DNA from: Pseudomonas coleopterorum
GTDB lineage: Bacteria; Pseudomonadota; Gammaproteobacteria; Pseudomonadales; Pseudomonadaceae
NCBI RefSeq assembly: GCF_900105555.1
Contig: NZ_FNTZ01000001.1
Location: 1-64,000 of the forward strand
Direction: 5' to 3'
Length of the DNA stretch: 64,000 nucleotides
Shown in pieces: positions 1 to 9,678 of the stretch. The first letter of the stretch is position 1. Every line of letters starts with the position of its first letter. The notes under the pieces were generated by a model, which was not told where the DNA came from, did no database searches, and saw nothing but the letters and a program-made list of their open reading frames with translations. The translations under genes were made by a program, and so were the position numbers.

Positions 1-2
1 AA

Positions 3-224
3 CTGCCGTGGTCGGCGCTGACCAAGGATATCGAAGAGCCTGCCGTGTGGGTGGTCGGGGAAGGCGACAAGGTCAGTCTGCGCAAGGTCGAGGTGGGCCG
101 TTACCTGACTGCCAAGGTGGTGATCGCCAATGGCTTGAACAATGGCGACCGTGTGGTGGTGGCCGGGGGCCAGTTGTTGCATCCCGACATGCAGGTGGAA
201 ATTGCCCAGGAGCGTCAGCCATGA
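3..224 (+). CDS. RND efflux periplasmic adaptor subunit, C-terminal part (truncated by window edge)
   Basis: The frame is open from the left edge and encodes 73 residues ending in the membrane-proximal part of a membrane-fusion protein. It contains a VWVVGEGDKVSLRKVEVG strand pair followed by GLNNGDRVVVAGGQLLHPDMQV, the usual end of HlyD/AcrA-type adaptors. Its TGA overlaps the ATG of the next adaptor (ATGA at 221-224), so the two are translationally coupled. Two adaptors in front of one pump is the arrangement of TriA-TriB-TriC in P. aeruginosa; this would be the TriA-position subunit. The N-terminal lipoyl and hairpin domains lie outside the window. Confidence 0.85.
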   Translation: MPWSALTKDIEEPAVWVVGEGDKVSLRKVEVGRYLTAKVVIANGLNNGDRVVVAGGQLLHPDMQVEIAQERQP

Positions 225-1291
225 AAGCGGTGATCGCGTTGTCTGCGGCCGTGCTGTTGCTGGCAGGCTGTTCGAAGGAAGAGCCGGCCCCCGAGCCCAT
301 CCGTCCGGTGTTGTCGGTGGAGGTCGAGGGCCTGGACCAGCAAAGCCTGGGTCGCTTCGCCGGTAATATCCAGGCGCGCTATGAAAGCACCTTGGGTTTC
401 CGCGTGTCCGGACGCATTGCCCGCCGGGCGGTGGATGTCGGCAGCCAGGTGGAGAAAAACCAGTTGCTGGCCACCCTCGACCCCACCGACCAGCAGAACC
501 AGTTGCGCGCCAATCAGGGCGATCTGGCCCGCGTCCAGGCGCAGTTCATCAACGCCCAGGCCAACGCGCGACGTCAGCAGGAACTGTTCGACCGTGGCGT
601 CGGTGCGCAGGCCGGGCTGGACATCGCCCAGACCGACCTGAAAACCACCCAGTCTTCGCTCGATCAGGCCAAGGCCGCCGTCAGCCAGGCCAAGGACCAG
701 TTGAGCTACAGCGAACTGCGTGCCGACCATGCCGCGGTGGTCAACCAGTGGAAGGTGGAAGTCGGGCAGGTGGTCAGCGCCGGTGAAGAAGTGGTGGTCC
801 TCGCCCGTCCCGACGTCAAGGAGGCGGTCATCGACCTGCCCGCCGGGCTCGCCGAGACCCTGCCTGCCGGCGTGGAATTCCACGTGCAGTCCCAGCTTGA
901 CCCCAGCGTTGCGACCACGGGCACCTTGCGCGAGCTGGAACCACGCCCCGACAGCTCCACGCGTACCCGTCGCGCACGCCTGACCCTGCGTGAGAGCCCT
1001 GCGGGCCTGCGCCTGGGTACGGCGATCAGCGTCACCTTGAGTTCAAGCATCGCGCAGCGCCTGGAGCTGCCGGAAACCGCCGTGCAGGAGATCGACGGCA
1101 AGACCCAGGTGTGGCGGGTGGACGTCCAGAACAAGACCGTGAACCCGCAACCGGTCACCGTGCTCAGCCGCGACCGTGGCATCGTGGTGGTGGGCAGCGG
1201 TGTGCAGGCGGGCGAGCGCGTGGTCAGCGCTGGCGTCAATAGCCTGAAACCTGGGCAGAAAATCAAACTGGACGAGGCGAGCCGGCAATGA
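221..1291 (+). CDS. RND efflux periplasmic adaptor lipoprotein (second adaptor)
   Basis: A 356-residue membrane-fusion protein that would bridge the inner-membrane RND pump to an outer-membrane channel. The N-terminus has a lipoprotein signal with lipobox LLAGC (Cys17). Residues about 50-75 and 170-200 form the split lipoyl domain (GFRVSGRIARRAVDVGSQVEKNQ), separated by a long alpha-helical hairpin rich in Gln, Ala and Arg (about 85-165). Beta-barrel and membrane-proximal domains follow. The ATG at 221 was chosen because it overlaps the upstream stop and starts the lipoprotein signal; the frame opens further upstream only as noise. Its TGA overlaps the pump's ATG at 1288. Position and partners match TriB; substrate cannot be read from sequence. 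Confidence 0.9.
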   Translation: MKAVIALSAAVLLLAGCSKEEPAPEPIRPVLSVEVEGLDQQSLGRFAGNIQARYESTLGFRVSGRIARRAVDVGSQVEKNQLLATLDPTDQQNQLRANQGDLARVQAQFINAQANARRQQELFDRGVGAQAGLDIAQTDLKTTQSSLDQAKAAVSQAKDQLSYSELRADHAAVVNQWKVEVGQVVSAGEEVVVLARPDVKEAVIDLPAGLAETLPAGVEFHVQSQLDPSVATTGTLRELEPRPDSSTRTRRARLTLRESPAGLRLGTAISVTLSSSIAQRLELPETAVQEIDGKTQVWRVDVQNKTVNPQPVTVLSRDRGIVVVGSGVQAGERVVSAGVNSLKPGQKIKLDEASRQ

Positions 1292-4200
1292 AGGGAAGTT
1301 TCAACCTGTCCGACTGGGCGCTCAAGCACCAGTCCTTCGTCTGGTACCTGATGTTCGTCGGCCTGCTGATGGGCGTGTTTTCCTATTTCAACCTGGGCCG
1401 TGAAGAAGACCCGGCGTTCGCCATCAAGACCATGGTCATCCAGAGCCGCTGGCCCGGGGCGACTCAGGAAGAGACGCTCAAGCAGGTCACCGACCGCATC
1501 GAGAAGAAGCTCGAAGAGCTGGACTCGCTGGACTACGTGAAGAGCTACACCCGCCCCGGCGAGTCCACGGTGTTCGTGTACCTGCGCGATACCACCAGTG
1601 CCAAGGCGATCCCGCAGATCTGGTACCAGGTGCGCAAGAAGGTCGACGACATTCGCGCGACCTTTCCCCAAGGCTTGCAGGGACCGTCGTTCAACGATGA
1701 GTTCGGTGACGTGTTCGGCTCCATCTATGCCTTCACCGCCGACGGCCTGAGCATGCGGCAGCTGCGCGACTACGTGGAACAGGTGCGCGCCGAGATTCGC
1801 CAGGTCGACAACCTGGGCAAGGTCCAGCTGGTAGGTCAGCAGGACGAAGTCATCTACCTGAATTTCTCCACGCGTAAACTCGCAGCGCTGGGCCTGGATC
1901 AGCAACAGGTGGTGGGTGCGCTTCAGGCGCAGAACGCAGTGACGCCGGCGGGTGTGATCGAGGCGGGACCAGAGCGCATTTCGGTGCGAACCTCGGGGCA
2001 GTTCAAGTCCGAGAAGGACCTGGAAACGGTCAACCTCAGGCTCAACGACCGTTTCTATCGGCTGACCGACATCGCCGACATCGAACGTGGCTACAAGGAC
2101 CCGGCCGCGCCGATGTTCCGCTACAACGGCCAGCCTGCCATCGGCCTGGCCATCGCCATGAAGGACGGCGGCAACATTCAGGAATTCGGTACCGCGCTGC
2201 ACAAGCGCATGGACGAGTTGACCGCGCAACTGCCCGTGGGCGTGGGTGTGCACAAGGTGTCGGACCAGGCCGAGGTGGTCGAGAAGGCGGTCGGTGGGTT
2301 CACCAGCGCGTTGTTCGAGGCCGTGGTGATCGTGCTGATCGTCAGCTTCGTCAGCCTCGGCGTGCGCGCCGGTCTGGTCGTGGCCTGCTCGATTCCGTTG
2401 GTGCTGGCCATGGTCTTCGTGTTCATGGAGTACAGCGGCATCACCATGCAGCGTATTTCCCTGGGGGCGTTGATCATCGCCCTGGGCCTGCTGGTCGACG
2501 ATGCGATGATCACCGTGGAGATGATGGTCACCCGCCTGGAGGCAGGTGACAGCAAGGAGGAAGCGGCTACCTTCGCCTACACCTCCACCGCATTCCCGAT
2601 GCTCACCGGCACGCTGGTCACCGTGGCGGGCTTCGTGCCGATCGGTTTGAACGCCAGCTCGGCAGGTGAGTACACCTTCACCCTGTTTGCCGTGATTGCG
2701 GTGGCCATGCTGGTGTCGTGGGTGGTGGCGGTGCTGTTCGCGCCGGTCATCGGCGTGCATATCCTGAGCAAGAACGTCAAACCCAAGCCGGAGCAGCCCG
2801 GGCGCGTCGCGCGCTGGTTCCACAGTGGGCTGCTGGGCTGCATGCGCCACCGTTGGCTGACGATCATCGGCACGTTGCTGCTGTTCGCCGTCGCACTGTT
2901 CTGCATGCGCTTCGTGCAGAACCAGTTCTTTCCCTCGTCCGACCGGCCGGAAATTCTGGTGGACCTGAATCTGCCGCAGAACGCCTCGATCAACGAGACG
3001 CGCCAGGCGGTCGATCGCCTGGAAGCGACGCTCAAGGATGATCCGGACATCGTTCGCTGGAGCACCTACATCGGTCAGGGCGCGATTCGTTTCTACCTGC
3101 CTTTGGACCAGCAACTGGAGAACCCTTACTACGCCCAGTTGGTGATCGTCAGCAAGGGTCTGGAAGAGCGCGGGGCCTTGACCGAGCGTCTGAAAAAGCG
3201 TCTGCGTGACGACTTCGTGGGCATCGGCACCTATGTTCAGGCGCTGGAAATGGGTCCACCCGTGGGGCGGCCGATCCAGTACCGGGTCAGCGGCAAGGAC
3301 ATCGATCAGGTGCGCAAGCACGCCATCGAACTGGCCACCTTGCTGGACCACAACGCGCACATCGGCGAAATGATCTACGACTGGAACGAGCCGGGCAAAG
3401 TGCTGCGCATCGACATCGCCCAGGACAAGGCCCGGCAGTTGGGGTTGTCGTCCGAGGACGTGGCGAAGCTGATGAACACCATCGTCAGCGGTTCGGCGGT
3501 GACCCAGGTCAACGACGATATCTACCTGGTCAACGTGGTGGGCCGGGCCAACGATGCCGAGCGTGGCTCGCCGGAAACCCTGCAGAACCTGCAGATCGTC
3601 ACGCCCAGCGGGACGTCGATTCCGCTCTTGGCGTTCGCCACCGTGCGCTACGAGCTGGAGCAGCCGCTGGTGTGGCGGCGTGATCGCCTGCCGACCATCA
3701 CCTTGAAGGCGGCGGTCAGCGACGATATCCAGCCGACCGACCTGGTGGCCCAGCTCAAGCCCGAGATCGAGAAATTCGCCGCAGACCTGCCGGTGGGCTA
3801 CAAGGTGGCCACCGGCGGTACGGTCGAGGAAAGCGGCAAGGCGCAGGGCCCGATCGCCAAGGTGGTGCCGTTGATGCTGTTCCTGATGGCGACCTTCCTG
3901 ATGATTCAGCTGCACAGTGTGCAGAAGATGTTCCTGGTGGCCAGCGTGGCGCCGCTGGGCATCATCGGGGTGGTGTTGGCGTTGGTGCCGACCGGGACGC
4001 CCATGGGCTTCGTGGCGATCCTGGGGATATTGGCCCTGATCGGTATCATCATCCGCAACTCGGTGATTCTGGTGACCCAGATCGATGCCTACGAGCGTGA
4101 TGGCTACAAGCCCTGGGACGCGGTGCTGGAGGCGACCGAGCATCGTCGTCGGCCGATCCTGCTCACCGCAGCGGCGGCCAGTTTGGGCATGATCCCGATC

Positions 4201-4347
4201 GCTCGTGAGGTGTTCTGGGGGCCGATGGCCTACGCGATGATCGGCGGGATCGTGGTGGCGACCTTGCTGACCCTGTTGTTCCTACCGGCGCTGTATGTGG
4301 CCTGGTACCGGATCAAGGAAGGTGAGGGCGAGGGGAAGGAGGCCTGA
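1288..4347 (+). CDS. RND multidrug efflux pump, inner-membrane permease (TriC-like)
   Basis: This 1019-residue protein is a full-length RND transporter with the expected duplicated six-helix topology and two large periplasmic loops (about 35-330 and 550-850). TM4 carries the adjacent acidic pair of the proton relay (GLLVDDAMITVE, Asp404-Asp405). The closing helices contain GFVAILGILALIGIIIRNS and the EATEHRRRPILLT segment typical of the family. It starts at an ATG overlapping the adaptor's stop, so adaptor, adaptor and pump form one coupled operon. No TolC-type channel gene follows; the system probably uses one encoded elsewhere, as TriABC uses OpmH. Proton-driven drug/biocide export is family knowledge; the specific substrate is unknown. 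Confidence 0.93.
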   Translation: MKGSFNLSDWALKHQSFVWYLMFVGLLMGVFSYFNLGREEDPAFAIKTMVIQSRWPGATQEETLKQVTDRIEKKLEELDSLDYVKSYTRPGESTVFVYLRDTTSAKAIPQIWYQVRKKVDDIRATFPQGLQGPSFNDEFGDVFGSIYAFTADGLSMRQLRDYVEQVRAEIRQVDNLGKVQLVGQQDEVIYLNFSTRKLAALGLDQQQVVGALQAQNAVTPAGVIEAGPERISVRTSGQFKSEKDLETVNLRLNDRFYRLTDIADIERGYKDPAAPMFRYNGQPAIGLAIAMKDGGNIQEFGTALHKRMDELTAQLPVGVGVHKVSDQAEVVEKAVGGFTSALFEAVVIVLIVSFVSLGVRAGLVVACSIPLVLAMVFVFMEYSGITMQRISLGALIIALGLLVDDAMITVEMMVTRLEAGDSKEEAATFAYTSTAFPMLTGTLVTVAGFVPIGLNASSAGEYTFTLFAVIAVAMLVSWVVAVLFAPVIGVHILSKNVKPKPEQPGRVARWFHSGLLGCMRHRWLTIIGTLLLFAVALFCMRFVQNQFFPSSDRPEILVDLNLPQNASINETRQAVDRLEATLKDDPDIVRWSTYIGQGAIRFYLPLDQQLENPYYAQLVIVSKGLEERGALTERLKKRLRDDFVGIGTYVQALEMGPPVGRPIQYRVSGKDIDQVRKHAIELATLLDHNAHIGEMIYDWNEPGKVLRIDIAQDKARQLGLSSEDVAKLMNTIVSGSAVTQVNDDIYLVNVVGRANDAERGSPETLQNLQIVTPSGTSIPLLAFATVRYELEQPLVWRRDRLPTITLKAAVSDDIQPTDLVAQLKPEIEKFAADLPVGYKVATGGTVEESGKAQGPIAKVVPLMLFLMATFLMIQLHSVQKMFLVASVAPLGIIGVVLALVPTGTPMGFVAILGILALIGIIIRNSVILVTQIDAYERDGYKPWDAVLEATEHRRRPILLTAAAASLGMIPIAREVFWGPMAYAMIGGIVVATLLTLLFLPALYVAWYRIKEGEGEGKEA

Positions 4348-4370
4348 TGATTTGAGGTGTCTGGCAGGGC

Positions 4371-4454
4371 CTCTTCGCGGGTAGAGGGCTCGGCCGCCCG
4401 CCCCGCTCCCACAAGGAACGCGTAACCCTGTGGGAGCGGGCTCTGCCCGCGAAG
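4371..4454. repeat. REP pair, convergent, after the RND operon
   Basis: A forward REP element (4371-4413, the long variant containing GAGGGCTCGGCCGCCC) is followed after about 15 bp by a reverse copy (4429-4454, TGTGGGAGCGGGCTCTGCCCG). Together they can fold into a large hairpin between the convergent RND pump and metI genes, and probably serve as a transcription end point for both. Confidence 0.85.
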
Positions 4455-4474
4455 GGGGCGCTGCGGTATGGGAA

Positions 4475-5119
4475 CTAGCGCTTGTTGAGCACCCGCGCCA
4501 GCCGGTCGCCGCTGAACTGGATCAAGGTCACCAGGGCCACCAGCAGGACGATCACCGTGAGCATGATCTGACTGTCGAAACGCTGGTAGCCATAGCGGTA
4601 GGCGATGTCGCCCAGCCCACCGGCACCGATGGCGCCTGCCATGGCCGATGAGTTGATCATGGTCACCACGGTGATGGTGAAACCGGCGACGATGCCGGGC
4701 CGCGCCTCGGGCAGCAGCACGTGCCAGATGATGTGCCAGCGTCGGCAGCCCATGGCCTGCGCGGCCTCGATCAGGCCATGGTCGACCTCACGCAGGCTGA
4801 CCTCGGCGATGCGCGCAAAGAACGGCGTCGCAGCGATGGTCAACGGCACCACCGCCGCCCACACCCCATAGGTGGTACCCACGATCAACCGAGTGAACGG
4901 TATCAGCGCCACCATCAGGATCAGGAACGGCACCGACCTGAACAGATTGACGAACGCGCCCAGCACGCGGTTCAGCGCCGGCGCCTGGTAAATGCCGCCT
5001 CGGTCGCTGGTGACCAGCACCACCGCCATCACGACTCCCACCGGCAACGCGATCAACGACGAAACGCCCACCATCAACAAGGTGTCGAGGGCGCCCTGCA
5101 GCAGACGGTCAAACCACAT
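4475..5119 (-). CDS. metI: Methionine-type ABC transporter permease
   Basis: A 214-residue permease with five to six membrane helices. It has the cytoplasmic EAA loop [20 protein letters not shown], which docks on the ATPase, and matches MetI in length. It starts with ATG at 5119, 11 nt inside the end of metN, so it is translationally coupled and is the last gene of the operon. The MetNIQ family imports D/L-methionine and derivatives. Here the upstream genes are SfnB and LLM oxygenases, so import of an organosulfur compound or sulfoxide/sulfone is a plausible alternative substrate (inference). Confidence 0.92.
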   Translation of the reverse strand: MWFDRLLQGALDTLLMVGVSSLIALPVGVVMAVVLVTSDRGGIYQAPALNRVLGAFVNLFRSVPFLILMVALIPFTRLIVGTTYGVWAAVVPLTIAATPFFARIAEVSLREVDHGLIEAAQAMGCRRWHIIWHVLLPEARPGIVAGFTITVVTMINSSAMAGAIGAGGLGDIAYRYGYQRFDSQIMLTVIVLLVALVTLIQFSGDRLARVLNKR

Positions 5120-6242
5120 AGCCCAGCTCCTCTACCTGTTGTGCCCATTGCCGGGCGCGCTGCAGCAGATGCTCACGGTCATGGGGCGAATTGCTCACCG
5201 CCACGACCAGGCTGCCCAGCGCCCGCCCTTGAATGCGTTCGATCCCGCCCTGCAGCAGGCTGACCTGCCCGCCCAGCAGGTTGAACAGCGAGGATAGATC
5301 CGCTTCACCCGTCTGTGCCCCGGTTACGCCCAAGCGCAACACCAGCGCGGCCTCGGGTGTCGGCGCCGTACTGCGCAGACGTGCTCGCAGCTCATCGGAC
5401 AGGCCGTGTTGCAACGGTGCCAGCAGAGTGCGGCTGACCTCATGCCGAGGGTCGCCGAAGACCTGCCACACTGGCCCCTGCTCGACCACCTGGCCGCCCT
5501 CGAGCACCACCACGCGGTCGCAGATGGCACGGATCACGGCCATTTCGTGGGTGATCAAAATGATCGTCAGCCCCAGGCGCCAATTGATGTCGCGCAACAG
5601 CGCCAGGATCGATTCGGTGGTCTCCGGATCCAGCGCCGAAGTGGCTTCGTCGCACAGCAGGATCTGCGGGTCGTGGACCAGCGCGCGGGCGATGCCGACG
5701 CGCTGCTTCTGCCCGCCGGACAGCTGCGCCGGGTACGCGTCGCGCTTGCCCTGCAGGCCGACCAGTTCGAGCAGTTCACCGACCTTGCGCCAGCGCTCGG
5801 CCTGGGGCACGCCGGCGACCTTGAGCGGCAGCTCGACGTTCTGCCACACGGTTTTCGCCGACATCAGGTTGAAGTGCTGGAAGATCATGCCGATGCGTCG
5901 CCGCAGCGCCACCAGGCGATCCTCGTCGAAATCACCGATGTCCACCTGATCGATCAGCACGCGCCCACTGCTGGGCTGTTCCAGCCGGTTGATGGTGCGG
6001 ATCAGCGACGACTTGCCGGCGCCGCTGCGGCCGATGATGCCGAACACTTCACCCCGCTCGATGGTCAGGTCGATACCTTGCAAGGCCTGCACCGGACCCT
6101 GCGCGCCCTCATAGGTCTTGCCGACGCCGATGAAGCGCACCAGGCTGTTGGCCAGTTGCGGGTGCAGCTCCAGGGGTTCGGCAGGCTGCCGGGCAAGGCC
6201 GGCGGTATCGGCCAGACGGCGTTGGACATTGGTGGTGGGCAT
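5109..6242 (-). CDS. metN: Methionine-type ABC transporter ATP-binding protein
   Basis: A 377-residue ATPase with Walker [10 protein letters not shown], signature [15 protein letters not shown], Walker [14 protein letters not shown] and a C-terminal NIL domain (last ~100 residues) that senses substrate in MetN proteins. It is about 30 residues longer at the N-terminus than typical MetN, with a Pro/Ala-rich leader before [14 protein letters not shown] chose ATG at 6242, which has AGGAG five bases upstream, over GTG at 6248, which overlaps the metQ stop. The short metQ-metN gap and the 11 nt overlap with metI indicate one transcript. Confidence 0.92.
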   Translation of the reverse strand: MPTTNVQRRLADTAGLARQPAEPLELHPQLANSLVRFIGVGKTYEGAQGPVQALQGIDLTIERGEVFGIIGRSGAGKSSLIRTINRLEQPSSGRVLIDQVDIGDFDEDRLVALRRRIGMIFQHFNLMSAKTVWQNVELPLKVAGVPQAERWRKVGELLELVGLQGKRDAYPAQLSGGQKQRVGIARALVHDPQILLCDEATSALDPETTESILALLRDINWRLGLTIILITHEMAVIRAICDRVVVLEGGQVVEQGPVWQVFGDPRHEVSRTLLAPLQHGLSDELRARLRSTAPTPEAALVLRLGVTGAQTGEADLSSLFNLLGGQVSLLQGGIERIQGRALGSLVVAVSNSPHDREHLLQRARQWAQQVEELGYVV

Positions 6243-6244
6243 AC

Positions 6245-7036
6245 TCACTCCTTCCAGCCGACTTGGTAGAGCTTGCCGTTGATCTTGTCGAGCGAAGCGC
6301 GCACGACGGGCGAGTGTTGGTAGATATCCACGAACTTGGCCAGGCGCGGATCATCCTTGCGCTCGGGCTTGATCACGAACTGGATCACGTACTCGGGATG
6401 GTCGAGGCCGTCGAACAGCAAGGCCGAGCCGGCATCGAAGGTCTTGGCCAGGCGGATGTAGGCCGGGTAGCCCTGCACCAGATCGGCGTCGTCGTAGGCG
6501 CGCACCAGTTGCACGGCTTCGACCTGAAGAATCTTGATGCCCTTGGGGTTGGTGAGGATGTCGTCTTCGGTGGCCTTGTAGCCAACCCCCGGCTTGAGGG
6601 TGATCAAGCCGGCCTTGGCCAGCAGTTGCAGGCCGCGACCGCTGTTGATCGGGTCGTTGGCGATGGCCACGCTGGCGCCCTTGGGCAGCTCGTCAAAGCT
6701 TTTGTAGCGTTTGGAATACAGCCCGACGTTGTTGATGATGCCCGGTGCATAGGGCACCAGGTCGGTACCGGCCTGGGTATTGGCGTTTTCCAGAAAGGGG
6801 ATGTGCTGGAAGTAGTTCACGTCGATGTCGCCGGCGGCCAGGCTGACGTTGGGCGCGATCCAGTCGGTGAACTCCACCAGCTTGACGGTCAGACCTTGTT
6901 TCTTGGCTTCCTCCACGGCGGTTTCCAGGGGAATGGCGAAGGCGGCGGTGGTGCCGACGATCAGGGGCTTGTCATCGGCGGCGTGGGCCAGGCCGGTGAG
7001 GAGGGTGAGGGCGAGTAGCAGGGTGGGTTTGAGCAT
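6245..7036 (-). CDS. metQ: MetQ/NlpA-family substrate-binding protein
   Basis: A 263-residue exported binding protein of the MetQ family. It has a Sec signal peptide ([14 protein letters not shown], cleavage before ADDKP) and the family core [25 protein letters not shown]. It lacks the lipobox of classical MetQ lipoproteins, so it is probably a soluble periplasmic protein. The start at 7036 gives the signal peptide; the longer frame upstream has no signal and is rejected. It sits between the LLM monooxygenase and metN, so it feeds the MetNI importer. Sequence alone cannot tell methionine from another sulfur ligand. Confidence 0.9.
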   Translation of the reverse strand: MLKPTLLLALTLLTGLAHAADDKPLIVGTTAAFAIPLETAVEEAKKQGLTVKLVEFTDWIAPNVSLAAGDIDVNYFQHIPFLENANTQAGTDLVPYAPGIINNVGLYSKRYKSFDELPKGASVAIANDPINSGRGLQLLAKAGLITLKPGVGYKATEDDILTNPKGIKILQVEAVQLVRAYDDADLVQGYPAYIRLAKTFDAGSALLFDGLDHPEYVIQFVIKPERKDDPRLAKFVDIYQHSPVVRASLDKINGKLYQVGWKE

Positions 7037-7094
7037 GGTGTTGGTCCATTGGTTTTTGTGGGGTTGGGAGGGCCTCTGCCGCGAAGAGGCCCGG

Positions 7095-8453
7095 TCAAGC
7101 ACCGCGCTTGCAACTGAAACCGGCATGCCCCTCGGGCAACCCCGGGCCTTGGCCGAAGACCTTTTCGCGCAACGTGCCCTGGGCATAGGCGGTCTTGTAC
7201 GAACCGCGCGCCTGAAGCACCGGAATCACCAGATCGATGAAGTCGACGTAGCTTTCCGGCGTGACCGTGCGGGTCAGGTTGAACCCGTCCAGGCCGGTCT
7301 CGGCGATCCAGGCTTCGAGTTCGTCGGCAACCTGTTCCGGGTCGCCGACCAAGGTGATGTAGCGTCCGCCCAGAGCGTGCTGGTCGAGCAGTTTGCGGCG
7401 GGTCCAGTCGTTGTTCTGCAGGGTCTTGGTGGCCGATTCGATGGCGTTGCCCTTCACGTACTGAATGGGCTCGTCGAGTTCGTAGCGGGCAAAGTCGATC
7501 GCGGTGGAGGCGGCGAAGTGGGCGACGCCGGCCTCGGCGCTGGCGTAGCTCAGGTATTCGTCATGCTTGGCCCAGGCCTGGGCCTGGGTGGCAGCGACGA
7601 TGACCGTGATGCCCATAAAGACCTTCACGGCCTGGGGATCGCGGCCGGCTGCGCGGGCTGCGTCGCGCACCTTGTCCACCTGGGCGCGGGTGGCCTGCTT
7701 GTTCTGTCCGCTGATGAACACGCATTCGGCATGCTGACCGGCGAACTGCAGGCCCCGTGACGAGCTGCCGGCCTGGAACAGCAGCGGTGTGCGCTGTGGC
7801 GAGGGTTCACAGAGGTGGTAACCCTGGACCCGGTAGAACTCGCCTTCATGCTGCACCTTGTGGACCTTTTCCGGCTGGGCGTAGATGCGCCGCTCGCGGT
7901 CTTCGACGACAGCGTCGTCTTCCCAGCTGCCTTCCCAGAGCTTGTAGAGCACCTCCAGGTATTCGTCGGCCTGATCGTAACGGCGGTCGTGCTCCACCTG
8001 CTGGGTCAGGCCCATGGCCTTGGCCGCACTGTCCAGGTAGCCGGTGACGATGTTCCAGCCGACCCGACCGCGGGTCAGGTGATCGAGCGTGGACAGGCGT
8101 CGGGCGAACAGATAGGGCGCTTCGTAGGTGAGGTTGGCGGTCAGGCCGAAACCCAAGTGGCGGGTGACCGCGGCCATGGCCGATACCAGCAGCAACGGGT
8201 CGTTGACCGGCAGCTGGATCGACTCCTTCAAGGTCACATCGACCGAATCCTGATAGATGTCGTAGACCCCGACGATGTCGGCGATGAACAGCCCATCGAA
8301 CAGACCGCGCTCCAGCAATTGGGCCAGCTCGGTCCAGTATTCCAAGGTCTTGTACTGGCTCGACGTGTCGCGCGGATGGGTCCACAGGCCGTGGTTGATG
8401 TGGCCCACGCAGTTCATGTTGAAGGCGTTGAGGAGGATCTGCTTCTTGCTCAT
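7095..8453 (-). CDS. LLM-class FMNH2-dependent monooxygenase (NtaA/SnaA/DszA family)
   Basis: A 452-residue flavin-dependent monooxygenase of the bacterial luciferase superfamily. Recognisable blocks are the N-terminal strand LLNAFNMNCVGHINHGLW, RLSTLDHLTRGRVGWNIVT (which contacts FMN in this family) and the later PLLFQAGSSSRGLQFAGQHAECVF. NtaA/DszA-type members cleave C-S or C-N bonds of sulfones, sulfonates or aminopolycarboxylates using FMNH2 supplied by a separate reductase. ATG at 8453 overlaps the sfnB stop by one base (TGATG), and metQ follows, so the likely role is releasing sulfite from an imported organosulfur compound. No flavin reductase is encoded here. Confidence 0.9.
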   Translation of the reverse strand: MSKKQILLNAFNMNCVGHINHGLWTHPRDTSSQYKTLEYWTELAQLLERGLFDGLFIADIVGVYDIYQDSVDVTLKESIQLPVNDPLLLVSAMAAVTRHLGFGLTANLTYEAPYLFARRLSTLDHLTRGRVGWNIVTGYLDSAAKAMGLTQQVEHDRRYDQADEYLEVLYKLWEGSWEDDAVVEDRERRIYAQPEKVHKVQHEGEFYRVQGYHLCEPSPQRTPLLFQAGSSSRGLQFAGQHAECVFISGQNKQATRAQVDKVRDAARAAGRDPQAVKVFMGITVIVAATQAQAWAKHDEYLSYASAEAGVAHFAASTAIDFARYELDEPIQYVKGNAIESATKTLQNNDWTRRKLLDQHALGGRYITLVGDPEQVADELEAWIAETGLDGFNLTRTVTPESYVDFIDLVIPVLQARGSYKTAYAQGTLREKVFGQGPGLPEGHAGFSCKRGA

Positions 8454-9658
8454 CAGATCGTCCCCCGGCGGGGTGGCAGCTGGTCGTTGAGGTAGTAGTT
8501 GCCGATCGCGTGGTACTTCCAGCGCACCGGGTCGTGCAGGGTGTGCACGCGGGCGTTGCGCCAGTGCCGGTCCAGGCCATGCTCGGCCAGGGTGGCCTGG
8601 CTGCCCGCCAGTTCGAACAGGGTGCTACCGGCGGTCAGGGAAATTTCGGTGCTGAGGGCGCGGGCTTCGGCCACGGCGATCGAGGCGGCGCCAACGTGTT
8701 CGGCGGTGGGCTCGACCTGGGCTTTGTCGAGGATTTCGCCGGCACGCTCCAGCAGCGCTTCGGCGGCGTGCAGGCGGATGGCCAGATGGCCGAAGCTCTT
8801 GAGCGACAGCGGATCTTCCACTGCCTTGTCGCTGGTCGCGTCGATCCACGGCCGGGTACGGGTGCGGACGAATTGCAATGCGTCCTCGAATGCCCCGCGC
8901 GCGATGCCGGTGTCGATCGCGGCGTGAAGAATCTGCGCGAACGGGCCGACCGTAGTGGGCCGTTCGAACGCGCTTTGAAACGGTACGATGGCGTCGGCGC
9001 TGACCCAGACGTTGTCGAACACCACCGAGCCGCTGCCCGTGGTGCGCTGGCCGAAGCCGCTCCAGTCGTCGATGACCTGGACTCCGGCACTGTCGGCGGG
9101 CACGAAGGCCAGTTGCTGTACGCCCTGTTCATCGATCACCGAAGTGGGAATGCATTGGGCATACAGCGCGCCGGTGGCGTAGAACTTGCGGCCATTGATG
9201 CGGAAACCGTCGCCGTCGCGGGTCAGGCGCGTAGTGCGGTCGTGGGCGGTGCGGGTGCCGAGTTCGGCCAGGGCGTTGCCCAGCCGCTGGCCTGCCAGCA
9301 CATCGGCGTACAGGCGCTGCTGCTGCGCCGGGCTGCCGTTGATGCGCAGCACTTCCAGGGCATAGAAGTGATTCTGCGGGATCTGTCCCAGCGAGCCGTC
9401 GGCAGCCGCCAGCAGAGCGATGACCTGGGCCAGGGTCACGTTGGACACACCGGCTCCGCCGAACGCCCTGGGCACACTGATGCCACCCAGGCCGGAGCGG
9501 GAGAACAGCGTCAGTTCGGTGTGGGGCAACTGCCGCTCGCGGTCGCGCAGGGCGCTGTCGTGCTGCAACTGGGGGGCCAGCTGCCGGGCAACCTCCAGCG
9601 CCTGCTGATCGTTGGCGATGCGTGCGACGCCGTCGAGGGGGTGGGGCAATGAGCTCAT
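8453..9658 (-). CDS. sfnB: SfnB-family acyl-CoA dehydrogenase-like flavoprotein (copy 2)
   Basis: A 401-residue protein with the acyl-CoA dehydrogenase / DszC fold: an all-helical N-terminus, a middle beta domain with IPTSVIDEQGVQQLAFVPAD and DDWSGFGQRTTGSGSVVFDNV, and a C-terminal helical bundle ending in HDPVRWKYHAIGNYYLND. SfnB-type proteins are part of the sulfate-starvation response for dimethyl sulfone use in P. putida; related DszC is an FMNH2-dependent S-oxygenase. I took the ATG at 9658, which has GGAG eight bases upstream, rather than a TTG at 9682. It is a tandem paralogue of the next gene upstream. Confidence 0.88.
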   Translation of the reverse strand: MSSLPHPLDGVARIANDQQALEVARQLAPQLQHDSALRDRERQLPHTELTLFSRSGLGGISVPRAFGGAGVSNVTLAQVIALLAAADGSLGQIPQNHFYALEVLRINGSPAQQQRLYADVLAGQRLGNALAELGTRTAHDRTTRLTRDGDGFRINGRKFYATGALYAQCIPTSVIDEQGVQQLAFVPADSAGVQVIDDWSGFGQRTTGSGSVVFDNVWVSADAIVPFQSAFERPTTVGPFAQILHAAIDTGIARGAFEDALQFVRTRTRPWIDATSDKAVEDPLSLKSFGHLAIRLHAAEALLERAGEILDKAQVEPTAEHVGAASIAVAEARALSTEISLTAGSTLFELAGSQATLAEHGLDRHWRNARVHTLHDPVRWKYHAIGNYYLNDQLPPRRGTI

Positions 9659-9678
9659 GCTGATCTCCAGCGGTCTGG

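Noticed and set aside
706..4143. 1145-codon open frame on the minus strand
   Set aside because: It is antisense to the RND adaptor and pump, has a His/Gln/Arg-rich composition typical of antisense frames in GC-rich genes, and shows no domain.
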